A DNA stretch of 64,000 nucleotides from Trichosphaerium sp. ATCC 40318 (Eukaryota > Discosea > Flabellinia > Trichosidae). The translations under genes and the position numbers were made by a program. The stretch covers positions 248,001-312,000 of the forward strand of contig JALMLS010000344.1 of the NCBI GenBank assembly GCA_038496445.1. Reading direction: 5' to 3'. The notes below the pieces were generated by a model. That model worked only from the letters and a program-made list of their open reading frames with translations, was not told the origin of the DNA and did no database searches. Shown here in pieces: positions 13,752 to 26,600 of this stretch. Each line of letters begins with the position of its first letter. Within the stretch, counting starts at the first letter, position 1.

Positions 13752-14780
13752 TTAGGCTCTCGAGTGGTGACCTAAGTTGATGTCATCGAGTAAGATATCT
13801 TTATAAATGCGTACATAAAGCGTAAGAATCAAACCAAAATAAGTCATCAATGCGGCAGTCACTTCTAAAACAAAAAAGTCACATTTTTTTTGGTTTTGTA
13901 TCAACAGTACCAAGTTTAAACCCAACTCCAGGTCCCCATGTATTGTAATACTCATAACTACGCGATCTCGACCAGAAACTATTACATGGCGTCCAAGACT
14001 CAGTCTGAAACAGAAGTAAGCAAAAAACACATCTTGACATTTGTGTTTTGAACACGTGTTCAAACGTGTTCGAGTGGTCAATAGCAAGGTTAAATAAGGA
14101 TAACGCATTCACTTACGATTGGACATGGTACCAAACTTCTACCAGTATCATAATCAGCCCTGGGTCACGTGTCAGTTTTAAAAACAATAAAACAAAAAAG
14201 GTCTTACTTTAATTTGCTAGGCAAAGCAAAAAATGCAAGAGGAGCCATTGTAACAAAAAGAGCTATCAAAGAACTATGAATAAGAAGAACTATTCTACCC
14301 CATCTTCCAAATCTAATACAGCGTCTGCCAGTGAAGTAAACTGCAGATACAAGCAAAAATAGCGTCTGTAGACCCAAACCAATCAAACAGAATATTTGAC
14401 ACACGAAAAACAACGATTTGACGTGCAGTTGATCGTGCCAATCAACCTTTTGAGGTATTAGTGAGAATAACGGACAAGAAATGCGTAAAATATGCGTTTC
14501 CACGCATAGGAGTAACCAAAAGCGTACCCAAACGTCTTGGTACACGTAACCGGATTGACTTGAATGTAAATGAACTCCTTTCCAGTTCCATAGCTTGTGC
14601 GATACTCTGCTGATGTTGTGCTCTTCGGAGAGAGTGTCATACCTACAGAATTAAATTTCATATGCTTTTTCCTTTTAAAAGTGCTCACCAATCAAGACAA
14701 TACGCTATTATAAGCACAAGCTCTGTAGTGGTATAAAAAAACAAAGCGAACGACGTAGCGTTACATATTTGCGCTGACAT
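13752..14780 (-). CDS. Claudin/PMP22/SUR7-like four-pass membrane protein
   Basis: Start ATG at 14780 (MSAQICNATSFALFFYTTTE). Four hydrophobic spans: residues about 8-28, then SLFFVCQIFCLIGLGLQTLF, then a span around IVLLIHSSLIALFVTMAPLA, and near the C terminus VTAALMTYFGLILTLYVRIY. The first loop between spans 1 and 2 is about 45 residues and holds a tryptophan-rich SHKLWNWKG. The loop between spans 3 and 4 carries two cysteines (PCPI and TPCNSF) and several aromatic residues. This order (long loop, two close spans, second loop, last span) is that of the claudin/PMP22/SUR7 superfamily, but I see no family-defining GLW-C-C signature, so the name is tentative. Five introns; one contains an 18-bp palindrome. 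It likely sits in the plasma membrane. Confidence 0.6.
14047..14064. repeat. Perfect 18-bp palindrome centred on CACGTG, inside an intron
   Basis: The half-site TTTGAACAC is followed directly by its reverse complement. It lies in the long (about 110 nt) intron before the last loop exon of the tetraspan gene. The centre is an E-box hexamer. It may be a dimeric transcription-factor site or an intronic hairpin that shortens the effective intron. Confidence 0.8.
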
Positions 14781-14912
14781 GGTTGGTTCAACGCTCTTTG
14801 CAGTGTTAGAGCCTTACACCAAAAGGCCTACGTTATCTAAAACAAACAAAAAAAACTGACAAAAAAAAAAATAGGAATTCTGAAGACTGCTTTAAGTCAT
14901 TGTGGGGCTGCC

Positions 14913-16994
14913 TTATGTATTTGTTGGCGAAGCACAAATTCCGTCATGATTTATATTATCAAACACCATAGCATAAGCGCGTTTGAATTCATACTGAACA
15001 ACGACCAAACTATGTTCATCTACATTCTTTGCCAAATTATGTGTCACCTTTTCGAAAAAAAAACATTTAGTTGCACTCACTACAAATAGGGAAACGTGTA
15101 AAATAGTGAACCAATTACGTACCTCAAAGGGATCTTCAACTGTTAAAACATAATGTAATTTCTCTTCACCTCTATCAACAGTCCAACCTTTCTCCATTTT
15201 ACTCAATAAACCACCTGTCCTTACAGATACAACACTTTGTGTATAATCAAATTCGTATCCATAATACTTAAAGAAACCAACCAATAATTTACCAAGAGAC
15301 TCAGTGTTTGTACCCAATAGACGCTTCATTGATTTTAAATCATTGTAATATGAGCAATCATATCCATTAATTCTTAATGGTGTCTGATCTTTCTTATTAA
15401 AAGCTTGTAGGCAAGGTAAAACTGGAGAGTTTCTTTGTTGTAAGTAATTAATAAGCATCATTATAAGGCAATAAGAAGACAATGTCCCTTCAAAAGTACT
15501 ATTAATGCTACGTGCTTTTGCCCAGTATTTTACAAAGTAAGCTAAAGATAATCAGTTACTGTAAAACACAAAGTCGAAGAAAACTCGTTTGGATTTCTAG
15601 AAAAAAGCTCGAACAACCAAATTAGGCTAATACACGTGTACTGCGTATACCGAAGATGGATTGTAACAAAAAAATGTACAATGAGCAACAGGTGAGTGTA
15701 AATTCTTGTTTTCGTTACGTACCAAGTTGCTGGGCACGTTCATCAAGTTGCATATAATCTCTTACTAGTTGTGTATTGTAAACTGCAAGCTCATTGTTTA
15801 AGCTCACGTCGCATTTTAAATTAGTGTCTCTATCTGTAAATTTAACTATAGGTATTCTTGCTCTATACAAATCCATCAAACTCATTACCGACTCCTCTAC
15901 ACCACGTTAGAATCACAACAGGAGAAAAAAAAAACAAAAATAGTACGTACCCTCCTGCATGCGTTCAGCAACATCATGTATTATTGTAGGGTATTCATCA
16001 GGTGTTGCACTGCGCATTATAACGGTAACATCTAGTAAAATGTCAAACTTGAAAAAAAAAGCAACCAAGCGTCTTCGTTGCCAAGAACACTGAGTTGTCA
16101 CCAAAAAAATGACTTGCCTAAATCTGAATTATGCATTCCTAAGTTTGACGCAGTTGACCCAAATTGCTTGACTTGTGGCTCCCTATTACCATACCATAAT
16201 GTCATCCATTCTTGAAGCTTCGAAAGTAATTGATAGCGACAAGCATCGTCATGCGCACTTGATTTTCTAGTATTGAAAACACGCTCAATCTGGCATGTCA
16301 AGTGAATTAATGTTACTGGATCAACGGCAATAGCAGTGCTAGGACGATCCCAACGCCTTGGGATCCATCCTCCAGCACGTACGCGGTCTTGAACAGTTTG
16401 TAGAGCACCTCTTCCTCTACCTTTTGTGGGTCGGTAGAAATCATTTACGAGTCCCCGATTAGGATCCCATTTCAACGGTAGCTTAGACTGACTTCGCTGA
16501 CGCGAATGCTTTGATTTAGCTGGAGGTGGTGTTGCTGCGTTGCATGACACTGATCGTTGGCGCCTATTTTGCTGCTCAGGCTTCTCTGGAGGTAGGTCGA
16601 ATTGTGGGAGTGGCTTTGGTGCCTTTGTACAGGTTTTGCTTAAAGTAGTAGCATTGTTTGTTGCGCTAGTGTTACTTATCGCTGTTTTCGCGCCAAGTTG
16701 CTTATTTACAGGGCTAGAAGATGATTTGGCTACATAATTGTTTTTAGGCTGCTGTAATTCGTTATTTGATGCCGGCAGTGCGTCAAACAGTGTGAAAACG
16801 CTGTCGCAATGCTCCAAAGCTTCGCGTGGTTGGAGTGAATGTAAATTACTTTTAACAGATCCACTAGAGCACGAGCGAGGCCACAGTACGAATTCATGGC
16901 GTTGCCGCCTGTCAATTGGATTGCATGGAGGTAAGATAGCTTGAGATCCCCAGAGTTTAAACGTAGCCTCTGGTCCATTAGATATATCTGACAT
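14913..16994 (-). CDS. Cid1-family non-canonical poly(A) polymerase / terminal uridylyltransferase
   Basis: Template-independent RNA nucleotidyltransferase that adds U or A to RNA 3' ends. The start is the first in-frame ATG at 16994 (MSDISNGPEATFKLWGSQ). The first about 190 residues are low-complexity, Pro/Ser/Arg-rich and probably disordered. The catalytic domain begins near 16280: QLLSKLQEWMTLWYG, then the helical-turn motif FGSTASNLGM, then NSDLDVTVIMRSATPDEY with the paired aspartates. The central domain includes DRDTNLKCDVSLNNELAVYN, carrying the third Asp. The PAP/25A-associated domain follows: SLGKLLVGFFKYYGYEFDYT and VVSVRTGG, with a nucleotide-binding region ending LTVEDPFE and NLAKNV. 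The intron splitting the DxD motif (16032-16117) needs a GC donor. U versus A preference cannot be read from this. Confidence 0.85.
16032..16117 (-). other. GC-AG intron at the catalytic DxD motif
   Basis: On the minus strand the exon ends in NSDL and is followed by GCAAGT, the classical GC donor. Joining to the acceptor before ATGTTACCG gives NSDLDVTVIM in frame, exactly the family motif. The GT donors in this stretch (GTCATT, GTGACA) and the nearer acceptors break frame or lose the second aspartate. Confidence 0.65.
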
Positions 16995-17169
16995 GTAGTG
17001 TGAACTAGTTCTCTTAGAGGTAAAATGACCAAAACAGAAAAAACGTTCAGAATTCTTCGTTGGCGGTTTTTTTTTTACCACTAACTGCTGTGATAATAGC
17101 ACATCATTTTTAGGTTAATTTTATTTACATCTTTAGAATACAGACTAATTCTGGGCTGTTGGCTTCTTA

Positions 17170-20120
17170 CTAAACTTTTACCTTCTGGTAAGGCCTTTGG
17201 TGGTGTCTGGCTCGTACTTGGTCTCTAAAACAAGGGGTTAATTTACAAAGAGGCACAAACGCATAAAATAGCTAACCTTGCGCGTCTGCGTCTTGCATGC
17301 TTCTTTTTGCGACCAATAGTGCATCTGTACAAACAAAAAAACAATACAGTAATAAATATAACATAACCAATAATCGTCATAGAAATAACCCACCATGCTA
17401 AATCCTATTGTACAGAAAAGAGAAAAGTTAGCAACTCTTCAGCAATTTTGACAAAAAAAGAAAAAAAAAGCCAAAAGAGGAAGAAACCTCCGTACCAAAA
17501 ATCCGATTTGTACTTGGAATGCATCGACAATATGTGCTGTACGACCTTTAAAGAATAAGTGGTACACTAAAAAAATCACATGACGTACCAGTTCCATCCC
17601 TTACAGCAACATAATCAAGTACTTTTGTGAAAGTTCTAGTGATCCTTGTAAATTTTTCTTTGCCTGGAATCTCAGCCTCCATATACGTTGAATTGAATAC
17701 TTGAACGCGAAGTAATCGCTGTTGACTAATCTCGGCTTCCATATAATCCAACTTAAAGTTTTTACCAGTAATAACAACCTTGGTACGTGGGCGACCGCTT
17801 CGAGGAGTAATTGAATATACTTCTGGCCACTGTTCATCGTTGTCAGCACCAGCGCATAGACGCACTGCGCCACCAAATGGACACTTAATTTGGCCGCCAC
17901 GTGTAACAGGCTAGATTAGCAGTTAGGGCATAGTTCCGAGATATAAGAAGTACCTCTAGTGTAGCACCGTCTGTACATTTGTACCAAATTCTATCAACTT
18001 GTACACGCAACACATCTTCGTTCTCACAAGTTGTGTTGTAACACCGTGCTTTCTCAAATTGTTGAAGATTAAAACCGAACACTTGAGGTGCTAGAGTACT
18101 TCTAAAGCATCTTTGAAGGAATAAGTACAAAAGAAGTGACTGTTAAGAGAAAAACCTGAGATGTACATACCTACTATACTCCTCATTAGATTCTCCAGCG
18201 TCAAGCTCAAACTTGAATTGTGCAGTATCATTGGGCCTACAGTATCTATTGCCGAATATTTGAATAAAGGTGCAGTGATCTTGTAGATTATTTCCAGGAG
18301 CAGGAGATCCACCAGTGTTTGGTGACGAAAAGTGCCTTTTTCACCATGTTATTTATACAGTTCTTTGTTAAGATTGTCACGTACTGATACTCTACAGGTA
18401 ACGCACTTGTAAAATCAACAATATTACAAACACCAGCACCAAGTAAATCGTGTGAACACTGAGCGTCATTATCTGTGTCACCCTATTGACAGTAAGCGAA
18501 GAGTAGGTAATCATTCGCATTACTTTTTTAAAACTACATCCAATTCCTTGTCCGAGATCATCATCATTCACATTTGGCCACTTGGAACAGTCATCAGTAG
18601 CAAAGCTACAACCCTAGTGATTGTTTTGAGAAATTTACAATGGAGCAGGTCCATAAATGTAGCAACAATCATACCATGCCTCTACCCCACGACAATGGTT
18701 CTGTGATCTCAAAGACAGGGTCATACCAACCTGTATCCTTGGGAAGGTTTTAGCAACACTTTAATTTACTTACTTTTCACATACCTTGAAGAAAGCAAGA
18801 GTCAAATTACTAAGCACAGGGAAACGGAAAGCTTGACCAGACATCATTTCTGTCAAGAACAATCTACGTTCCCAATGGGATCCACTAGTTCCTCCAGCAC
18901 CTTGATCTTCGATTTCAGCCTTTGTGTATCATCAATAATGATTATTTTGTATTATATATTACTTACACCATCCAAGGTATCGCAATCAAATTGAACACGG
19001 ACTTGCTTAACTATTTCTGTAGATGCTAATTTAAAGACTGTTTTAGTCCCTTTTCCAGAAGCAATAGTTTGATTTCTTAAAGGTCTAACTGAACTTGGGT
19101 AGCGCTCTGTAACGTCAAATATAAATAAACACATTACAACATCTGTTAAAATATACCTAATAAGCCACTAGTCTCATTATAGATTCTCCAAAATGCTACA
19201 CTGCCAAAGAAACTACCACTAAACCCTGAGAAACACTTAGTTGCTTTTTGTTTCTTTGAATTAAGTTACCACGAACCTAAAGAATGAAGAATCTCATGTG
19301 CTATGACACCTATCTGTCCAGCACGTTGTCCTAACGCTAGATCGAGAGGTGGTGCTCCTATGTTAATATAGCCAGAAATAGGTCTTCCTTGAGTTTGATC
19401 AACCTTGAAACGTTATGTCAGACGTCAAGAAGTATTATGATCACCAAACTGCACTGCGTACGGTACAAAAGGAAGCAAATGCCAAAACATTACCACCACC
19501 GATTGGGCGTGCAGTTACAAATATCACAAAGTCATAGTCCGTCGTGTTAGGTGGCTACAGAGTTTGTCAGGTGAGTTTCGGTATTTGGTAGTTTACATTA
19601 GTGTACTCAGCAGGAATGTTGGGGACGCCAACACAACTATCTCCGATAACTAAGCGCGTAACTGGGTGCACCTGTGAGCAGATTAGAACAATTTGTTGGA
19701 TCAGTTAAACTTTGCATTGTGCTTACCTTGAAGGAGCTTTGTAAGAGGTTCACCGCTTCGGGTACTAGGGTATTTTCGAGATAAAGGCGCTTGTCTTCGG
19801 TAAGTAAGATGTCAACTAACGCAATGTTATCTAAAGTATATTCTACGCGTGTTCATGCCTTGTGGGTCTTCAGAGGCCAATAAAAAGCGTGTATCAACTT
19901 TGATGCGAAGTTGTTGGCTGTAATAGGCGCTACGAGGAGCGCCCTGTTGGATTGCACGCTTGGAGTGAATTTCGGCTTCCTGTTGGATAATTTGCATTGG
20001 TTTCTCCAAAGTATCGTGTATACATGTATGAATACTATGTGGGTCATGCGCTGTAGCGATTGGTATGCTTATAAACGTAATCAAAGCTAACACGAGTGTC
20101 AACTGCAGTTGATAGCCCAT
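17170..20120 (-). CDS. Leishmanolysin-like (peptidase M8) zinc protease with IPT/TIG domain and transmembrane anchor
   Basis: Secreted or surface zinc metalloprotease. Start ATG at 20120 with a signal peptide (MGYQLQLTLVLALITFISIP then IATAHDP). The M8 hallmarks are CIHDTLEKP at the mature N terminus, YDFVIFVTARPIGGGNVLAF, SGYINIGAPPLDLA and IGVIAHEILHSLG, with the HExxH zinc site at 19284-19298. Cysteine-rich segments follow. Near 17640-17850 is an IPT/TIG Ig-like fold: PEVYSITPRSGRPRTKVVIT and GKNFKLDYMEAEIS. The protein ends with a transmembrane span (AWWVISMTIIGYVIFITVLF then FCLYRC) and a strongly basic tail (IGRKKKHARRRRA). It is therefore a type I membrane protein with an external protease. 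The family's third zinc ligand lies in a region I could not splice with confidence. Confidence 0.88.
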
Positions 20121-20160
20121 GGAGCTGTAAGATGATGTTATTTCGCCAAAGGAGGTACAA

Positions 20161-20514
20161 ATGAGGCGCTTAAAGTGAGATTGGAATTGTCCGGCTTTTT
20201 CTTGCGCTCAAAATAGGTTCTTTTCAAAACCTCGTGTTGTTGTCGCTATACAAGAACTTTGCGCATTGTACGAAAATAATTCAAGTATTGAAACCTGCGT
20301 TCAACCTTTAACCATTTCTATTTGTGGTTTTCTGATAAATCCGCACGACCCTAATAACAACACCTTTGTGCTTAATACCCCAGAGTTGCAATTATTGCGC
20401 CGAAACAGTAAATGTTTTATTATTTTAAATACAGTGAACGTATTTGCTTGTCATGCTTACTGTTTCGGCAGCTCATCAAGTATAAACATAAACCTTGACA
20501 CTCGTAGCTTGTAG
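20161..20514 (+). CDS. Small hypothetical protein, possibly OB-fold (TEN1/RPA3-size)
   Basis: Spliced model: ATG at 20161 (MRRLK), a 43-nt intron with donor GTGAGA and acceptor AATAG, then an open exon to TAG at 20514. It gives about 103 residues and splices in phase. The visible pattern RVVVAIQELCALYENN, then TISICGFLINPHDPNNNTFV, then LNTPELQLL and CFIILNTVNVFAC suggests alternating beta strands of a single OB fold, the size of TEN1 or RPA3. This assignment is a guess from strand pattern only. The gene lies in the 500-bp gap between two minus-strand genes, with its start 40 bp from the divergent leishmanolysin start, matching the packing seen elsewhere. Confidence 0.45.
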
Positions 20515-20625
20515 TATAAAAAAAACCAAATGAAAAAAAGTAGAGCAAACGTAAAGCATGTGTTTCTAAAAGTAACTATTTCTTGTCTAAATAACTTTGG
20601 TAAACCATTCTATATTACAGTTTGT

Positions 20626-23600
20626 TTACAGTGATTGCGTCATAGATGCATCACCTGAAAGGACGAGTAACGCAACAAGCATTGTAGAAAACATAAGTAA
20701 AGCAACTAAAGATGCGCCAAGGCAATAAAATCGTTCCTAAGAGAAGAAACTTAATTTCATTCCGTACACGAAAAAAACAAGAAAAAAAAAGACTATTACC
20801 TCACTGTCCCAAGAAACTCGAACGTCATCTCTTGTTTTATGCTTTAAAGCATCAAGAACCAATTGTAGTTCTTCCTAAACATAAAGAGGTTAGAGATATC
20901 ATCTAAGCATAGTAGGTTATAATAAAAGCAAGACAAACCTTTTGTGTGAGTAACTCTTGGCGTTTTGCTTTAATCTCCTCAAGACTTCTTTCGAGGTGAT
21001 TTGCTTCTCTCTGTTGTTTTTCAATATTCGTTCGTGCTTCAACGGACAGTACTAGAATAAGAACGTTAATACCCTCATTTAAAAACAATCTACTAAAAGC
21101 AAACATACGTATAACTTGAGTTAGACTAGCATAGTTCTCTGCTGTAGGTTGTGCATTGGCTATTGCCTCTACCTTGAACAGATTCTTTTCAAGGTCAGCA
21201 TTAGCTTCAGAAAGCTCTCCAGCAAAATCTGACACGCGTTGACCCAAGTTCTTAACGTGTTGACTACCATCACAGTTAGCATTTTAAAAGAAATCAATTC
21301 CAATATCGTACCCTTTATCAACAATCACAGGTTCTTCTGGTTTTGCTTCTAATGATTTAACAGGACTTAGTTCTGGATGTTGTTGGACAAAGTCTGATAG
21401 TATCGTGTCCAAGGAGAAAACGCTATCTTCAAGTGCTTCTATTTCTGCTTCATCTATCCAGTCGTCTGTTTCTGCTGTTGTTGTTGCTTTTGGTGTTGCT
21501 TTCGGTGGTGTTTTTGCTGTTGCTGTTGGTTCCGTTGGCATAGCCATTGGTTCTTCGTCCTTCTTTAAAGAGGCATAAGTACTCTATTAAGAAAAGTAAA
21601 AACCAAACAAATCCATTCTTTTTTTTTTTGAATCAATGTGCTTACTTGTATAACATCATTGGTAGTCTCTGAACTCATACGCTCTAACTCTTCTATCTCT
21701 CGCATGAGGTCGTCATCACTATCGTCTTTTCGCTTCACTAGCATTTGCTTACCTACAAGACAATGATGAGTAACTTTCTTTTTTTTTTACAGCGTAAAAT
21801 GAATTTAACAAAGTGATGTTGTTCCGCCAAGTCAAAAAAAAAAAACAAAAAAAAAAGCGGAAGAGGTAAAACAAAGCAATGCAAAAATCACAAGTGCTCC
21901 TAGCTACGAAGTACTGTGAAATGGTTCGCGCACGAGGAGAGATTTCATCGTCGGATTCTTCAGCAACGTGGAATTGTGTAAAATCAGGCTCAAACTCGTC
22001 GCCAGAATCATCAGAATCCTCTGCCACAAGGTGCGCAAAATCATCATCGCTCTCCTAAAAAAGAATCCATTAATTTAAGTGACTCACACATTATTTCCCA
22101 CAACTCCGTACGTCTATTCTATTGAGGGAGTGAGTAAGCTGACTAGCTTCATCATTACTGAGTCCAAAATGAAGACCGTTATCGTGAATAATAAGATCGT
22201 CTTCATCGTCTAGGTCATCGTAATCATCATTGTAAACTCCAGAAGAGTCATCGTCATTACTACCAGTCTCGTCACGGAATCTAATTAGCTTGGCGTGACA
22301 ACCATAATTCCGTGTCGCCATAGCAATGTCGAATGGGGATCGCCCTTTCTTATCGAGCATTTCACATTCTGCACCGTTGGCGAGGAGTATAGCTACGCTA
22401 GCAACTTTATTCTAGAACAAAGAAGGTCAACAATAAATATAAAATAAAACAACGAACCAGTCTTGCTGCCCAATGTAAAGGCGTATTTCCTTTGTCATCA
22501 ACAACATTAGCATCGCTACCACAATCAATCAAAACCTAAAAAAAAAGAGTAAGAATGTTATCACGTGTTAAGGACCAAAAATTTTACCTCAGCAACAACA
22601 GCGTTACCACCAATAACAGCCAAGTGAAGGGCAGTTAAACTTTGATTATCTCTAGCCTCTGTATCAGCACCAAGCTGTATATAGAGCTTCACAAGTGCCT
22701 CTAAACCTCTAAAAATAATTGTGAATACTTGAGGGAAAGGAAAGCTAGATTAACATACCTGTACGCTGCTGCAAGCAGTGGTGTTCTTCCCAAATTATCC
22801 CTCACTTCCATAAATTTTGAAACATTCCTATCGAGAAGGTGTATCACAGCGCCTTTTCTGTTATGATATGTTGCAACATGAATTGGATGTCTTCCTTTAT
22901 AACTATTTGTAAAATCCATTTGATCTTTGTGCATGTGGCTCAATGCTATAACATTTCCTGTCCATGCAGCATAATAAACAGGAGACCGACCAACATTATC
23001 CAATAGATCTGTATTAAGTTTGTATCTATCAACTAATAGATTCCATAACTAGCAGCTCTTGTAAGACAATGTACAAAATTGACCAAAAGACAAAAACAAA
23101 AAAAAGTAGAAACGAATTTGTAAGTTTTTATCGTACTTGTGTTTGTTCATGACGCTTTTCGTCTGATGGAAAAGCAATCTTGTATGTGTCTTTTAAAATA
23201 GTCTTTAAATTTTTGCAAACAAATGCCGGCTACATAAAGAGTCAGTCCCAAAATATTGTACTTTTTAATATAGTTTTTTTTGTACCAATCCACGACGTTG
23301 ATCTTGTGTATCTACAGCGGCTTCACTAGCAAAAGGATCCTTAAAATATTCTGACACAAAATAGTATAAATACTCAGAAACATTTTCAACATCAACTTCG
23401 CTTTCAACATCATCGTGTATGTGCTTGTCACCCAAAAGCTATTAGGTGAATTAGTAATGTTACCTTCTTTTGTTTTCAATATCAGTCTACATACTTTGCC
23501 TATACATCGCATAGACCTTGTCCTTTCACCAAAAGATGGAGGTCCAAAAACTGGTGTGCCTCGCGGAAGTCCCATAGAGATTGAGAAGGTACCCCAATGA

Positions 23601-26600
23601 AGCAAACCACGTCCCTCGTTATCTATAGCTTCAGCTGGTTCTGCACCTGCGCTTATTATGGACTTATAAAGCTATTAGTCAAGCAGTTTGCTAAAGCTGA
23701 ATGTACCTTTACGGCCTTCACATTTCCAGAACCAACCGCCAGATGTAGTGGTGTAATACCATTTTTGTCTGCCACTTCAGGGTCAGCTCCGCTACCGAGC
23801 AAGTATGATACAGCAAGGCTAGATCCTGCTTCAGCGGCTCTAGTGCACATTGAGCAAATTATTTGGGTTTAGCAAAAATAGCACGTACAAGTGAAGAGCA
23901 GTTCTGCCATCTTTGTCCTCATCATCAAGCACTTCTTGAGTAGCGTCTTCATCAAGTAAGTTTGCCAATGGTGCTAACTTCCTGGTATGTAAATGCTGAG
24001 AAGCAGCATGCACAGGCAAGCGGCCATGATTATTAGCAATGCGAGGGTCGGCGCCTAAACTTTGTTACACGTGGCATTAGAAAAGAAGAAAACATACCCT
24101 TTTGTAACAAAAATCGTGTAGCATCTAATGCGTGTACTACACTCAAATACAAAGCTGTGCGTCCTTTTACATCCTAAAGTCGTTTGATTAGCTATGAACT
24201 GCAATAATAAGGTAATGGCGTACTTGTAGATTCACATGGGTTGTAGCATTGGTACCAAGCACAAATTGAATCAATTCAATACTGTTTGACCGGCCTGAAC
24301 ACACGTGGTGAAGTATAGACCGTTTATAATTATCTACCACAGTAGTATCTGCCCCAGCGCCAACTAACGCCTTAACGCAGTCCACATGACCATAATAACA
24401 TGCCAAATGTAGCGCTGTACAGCCTCTGCTATCTCGCACATTGATATCTTTAACATTTTTTATAATAATGCGCAAAAAATCGAGCCTGTTATCTACAGTG
24501 GCTGTGTGGATAGGACAGCGCCCTTTGTTATCGCCTACGGTTAATGCAGGGGCTATTGTGGTGTGAGACAGGTATTAAATAAAATAAGGAGCGTACCTCC
24601 TTTGGCGAGAAGCTTTTTAAATACCGGCGCGTTGTTGGCACGTGAAATGACTTGAATCGGTGTTTCACCAAACACATCCCTAGTGAACTTTAGCCAATAG
24701 TCTACATATTATAACGTGAGCGTACCTTCGTGTAACATCAGCACCAAGGTTTATGAGTTGTTCTACAAATTCCGCTGATGATACAAGATGCAATGGTGCG
24801 CGACCTATTAAAAGTTTAGCAGATACTTTAAAGTTTCTAGAGTACCTTTATCGTCTTGCTTGTTTATTCTAGAACCCGCTTCCACAAGTACCTTTACAAC
24901 TTCGCTTCTGGCGTTATTCCAAGGCTTTAGAGGGCGTTAAATAATGACAAAGTAAAAAGTGAACGTACCAGGCCCACGACAACATGTAGTGCTGTTCTAC
25001 CTTTTACGTCTGGTTGATCTACAATACCACCGACAGAAATAAGGTACTTTAACAATTTCACATGTTTGTTCTGTTTACACCCGTAAATAAGCGCGTGTAA
25101 TGCCGTTTGGCCTTCAGTATCCTAAGAAAAAAAAATTAATAAACGAACAACAATGAGATGAACAATGTACGAAAATTTCTTTATCAAAAAAAGCACGTAC
25201 ACGGACGCCAATGTCAAATTTTCGCTTATTGTACTTTGTAGTAAGGAGATATCGAGCACATCTGTAATTACCACCCCAACAAGCCCAATGAAGGGCTGTT
25301 TTACCATCATTTGATCGCGCACTAGGCGAACCCTGCGAATTCACAATTTAATAAACAACAGCGGAAGTATCTTAAAACACACCTTAGCAACAAGAAGTGC
25401 CTTTAAAATTTGTAGATTGCCTCGCAATGCAGCAACTACAACCGGCGTTCTTCCAAAAGCATCCATGGCATTAGGATCGGCGCCTAAAGACTACACTTAG
25501 ACTTTTTGAAATGGGAGCGGAGGATAGCAAACTAACTTACCATGCTTTAGAAGTAGTTGTACACTCATTAAAGAACATATAGCTGCAGCGAAATGTAGAG
25601 GTCTGTTCCCTATAACACAAAGTTACGCCTTTTTTTGAAAATTGTGATCTTTTTTGCACTTACCACTCCTATCCTCAAAATTTGGCCCATGGGCCGTTAA
25701 TAACTGAATAACCTTATCATGGCCATTGATACATGCTAAGTGAAGCGGTGTGTATCCTTTCTAAGCATGTTTTTTAGTACGTCAAGCCATGACACGTCAT
25801 GTAAAAGAAAAATCCCTGTACGTCATTTGGTATATTTATAATGTGCTGTGGCAATACATCCATTAAATTTTGGGCTACTGCTGTGTGCCCACGCTAAATA
25901 CATGTAAATAAACGCTAGCTCGTGAGGTTTTAACATTCTCAGCGACTTACCATAGCGGCAATATGAAGGGGAGTATTTTGAAACTCGTCACCATCATCTA
26001 AAGGTGCACCAGCTTGAATAAGCACCTACAGGAAGGAAAGAAGATTTAGGTGTCACCTGAGAAACGAGAAAAAAAATACAAATACAAACAGAGAGCCTCT
26101 CAGATTGTATTAATTACCTGTATTATTTCAGCAGAAGCGCCTTTTTCACACGCAATGTGTAATGCTGTGCGATGGCGATGATCTTTTCTGGACACGTCCA
26201 CTCCTTCGTCAGTGAGTAATTCAACAATTGCGACACTATCAAGAGACAAGTGTAATGGGGTGTTCCCTTGGTTATCACATTCGTTTAAAATGTCAGTATC
26301 GTCAACCTCCTCTAAGGCATCTTTTAAATGGGTTAGATGAAAAAAGGACGTTTTATATTACAAAAAACGAATTACCGAATATATGTGACAATGATTGCTC
26401 CGAACCGCTGCAAACAGCGGCATGGATGCAAGTTCGCCCAGTAGCGGTTTCTGTGAGTTCTAGATCAACTTCTACAACGTCAGCCCGCACAATCTCTTCG
26501 CTAATCGTTTCTTCATCACTTTCTTCTTCTTGCAACCCTGTACGCAAGAGTGTAAGTGCTATTAATTGCGACAGGCCAAATTCATTTACCTAAAATAACA

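Noticed and set aside
16994..17102. Longer N terminus for the nucleotidyltransferase from position 17102
   Set aside because: That codon is GTG; the first in-frame ATG is at 16994, and the extra stretch is poly-Lys/Phe-like low-quality coding sequence.
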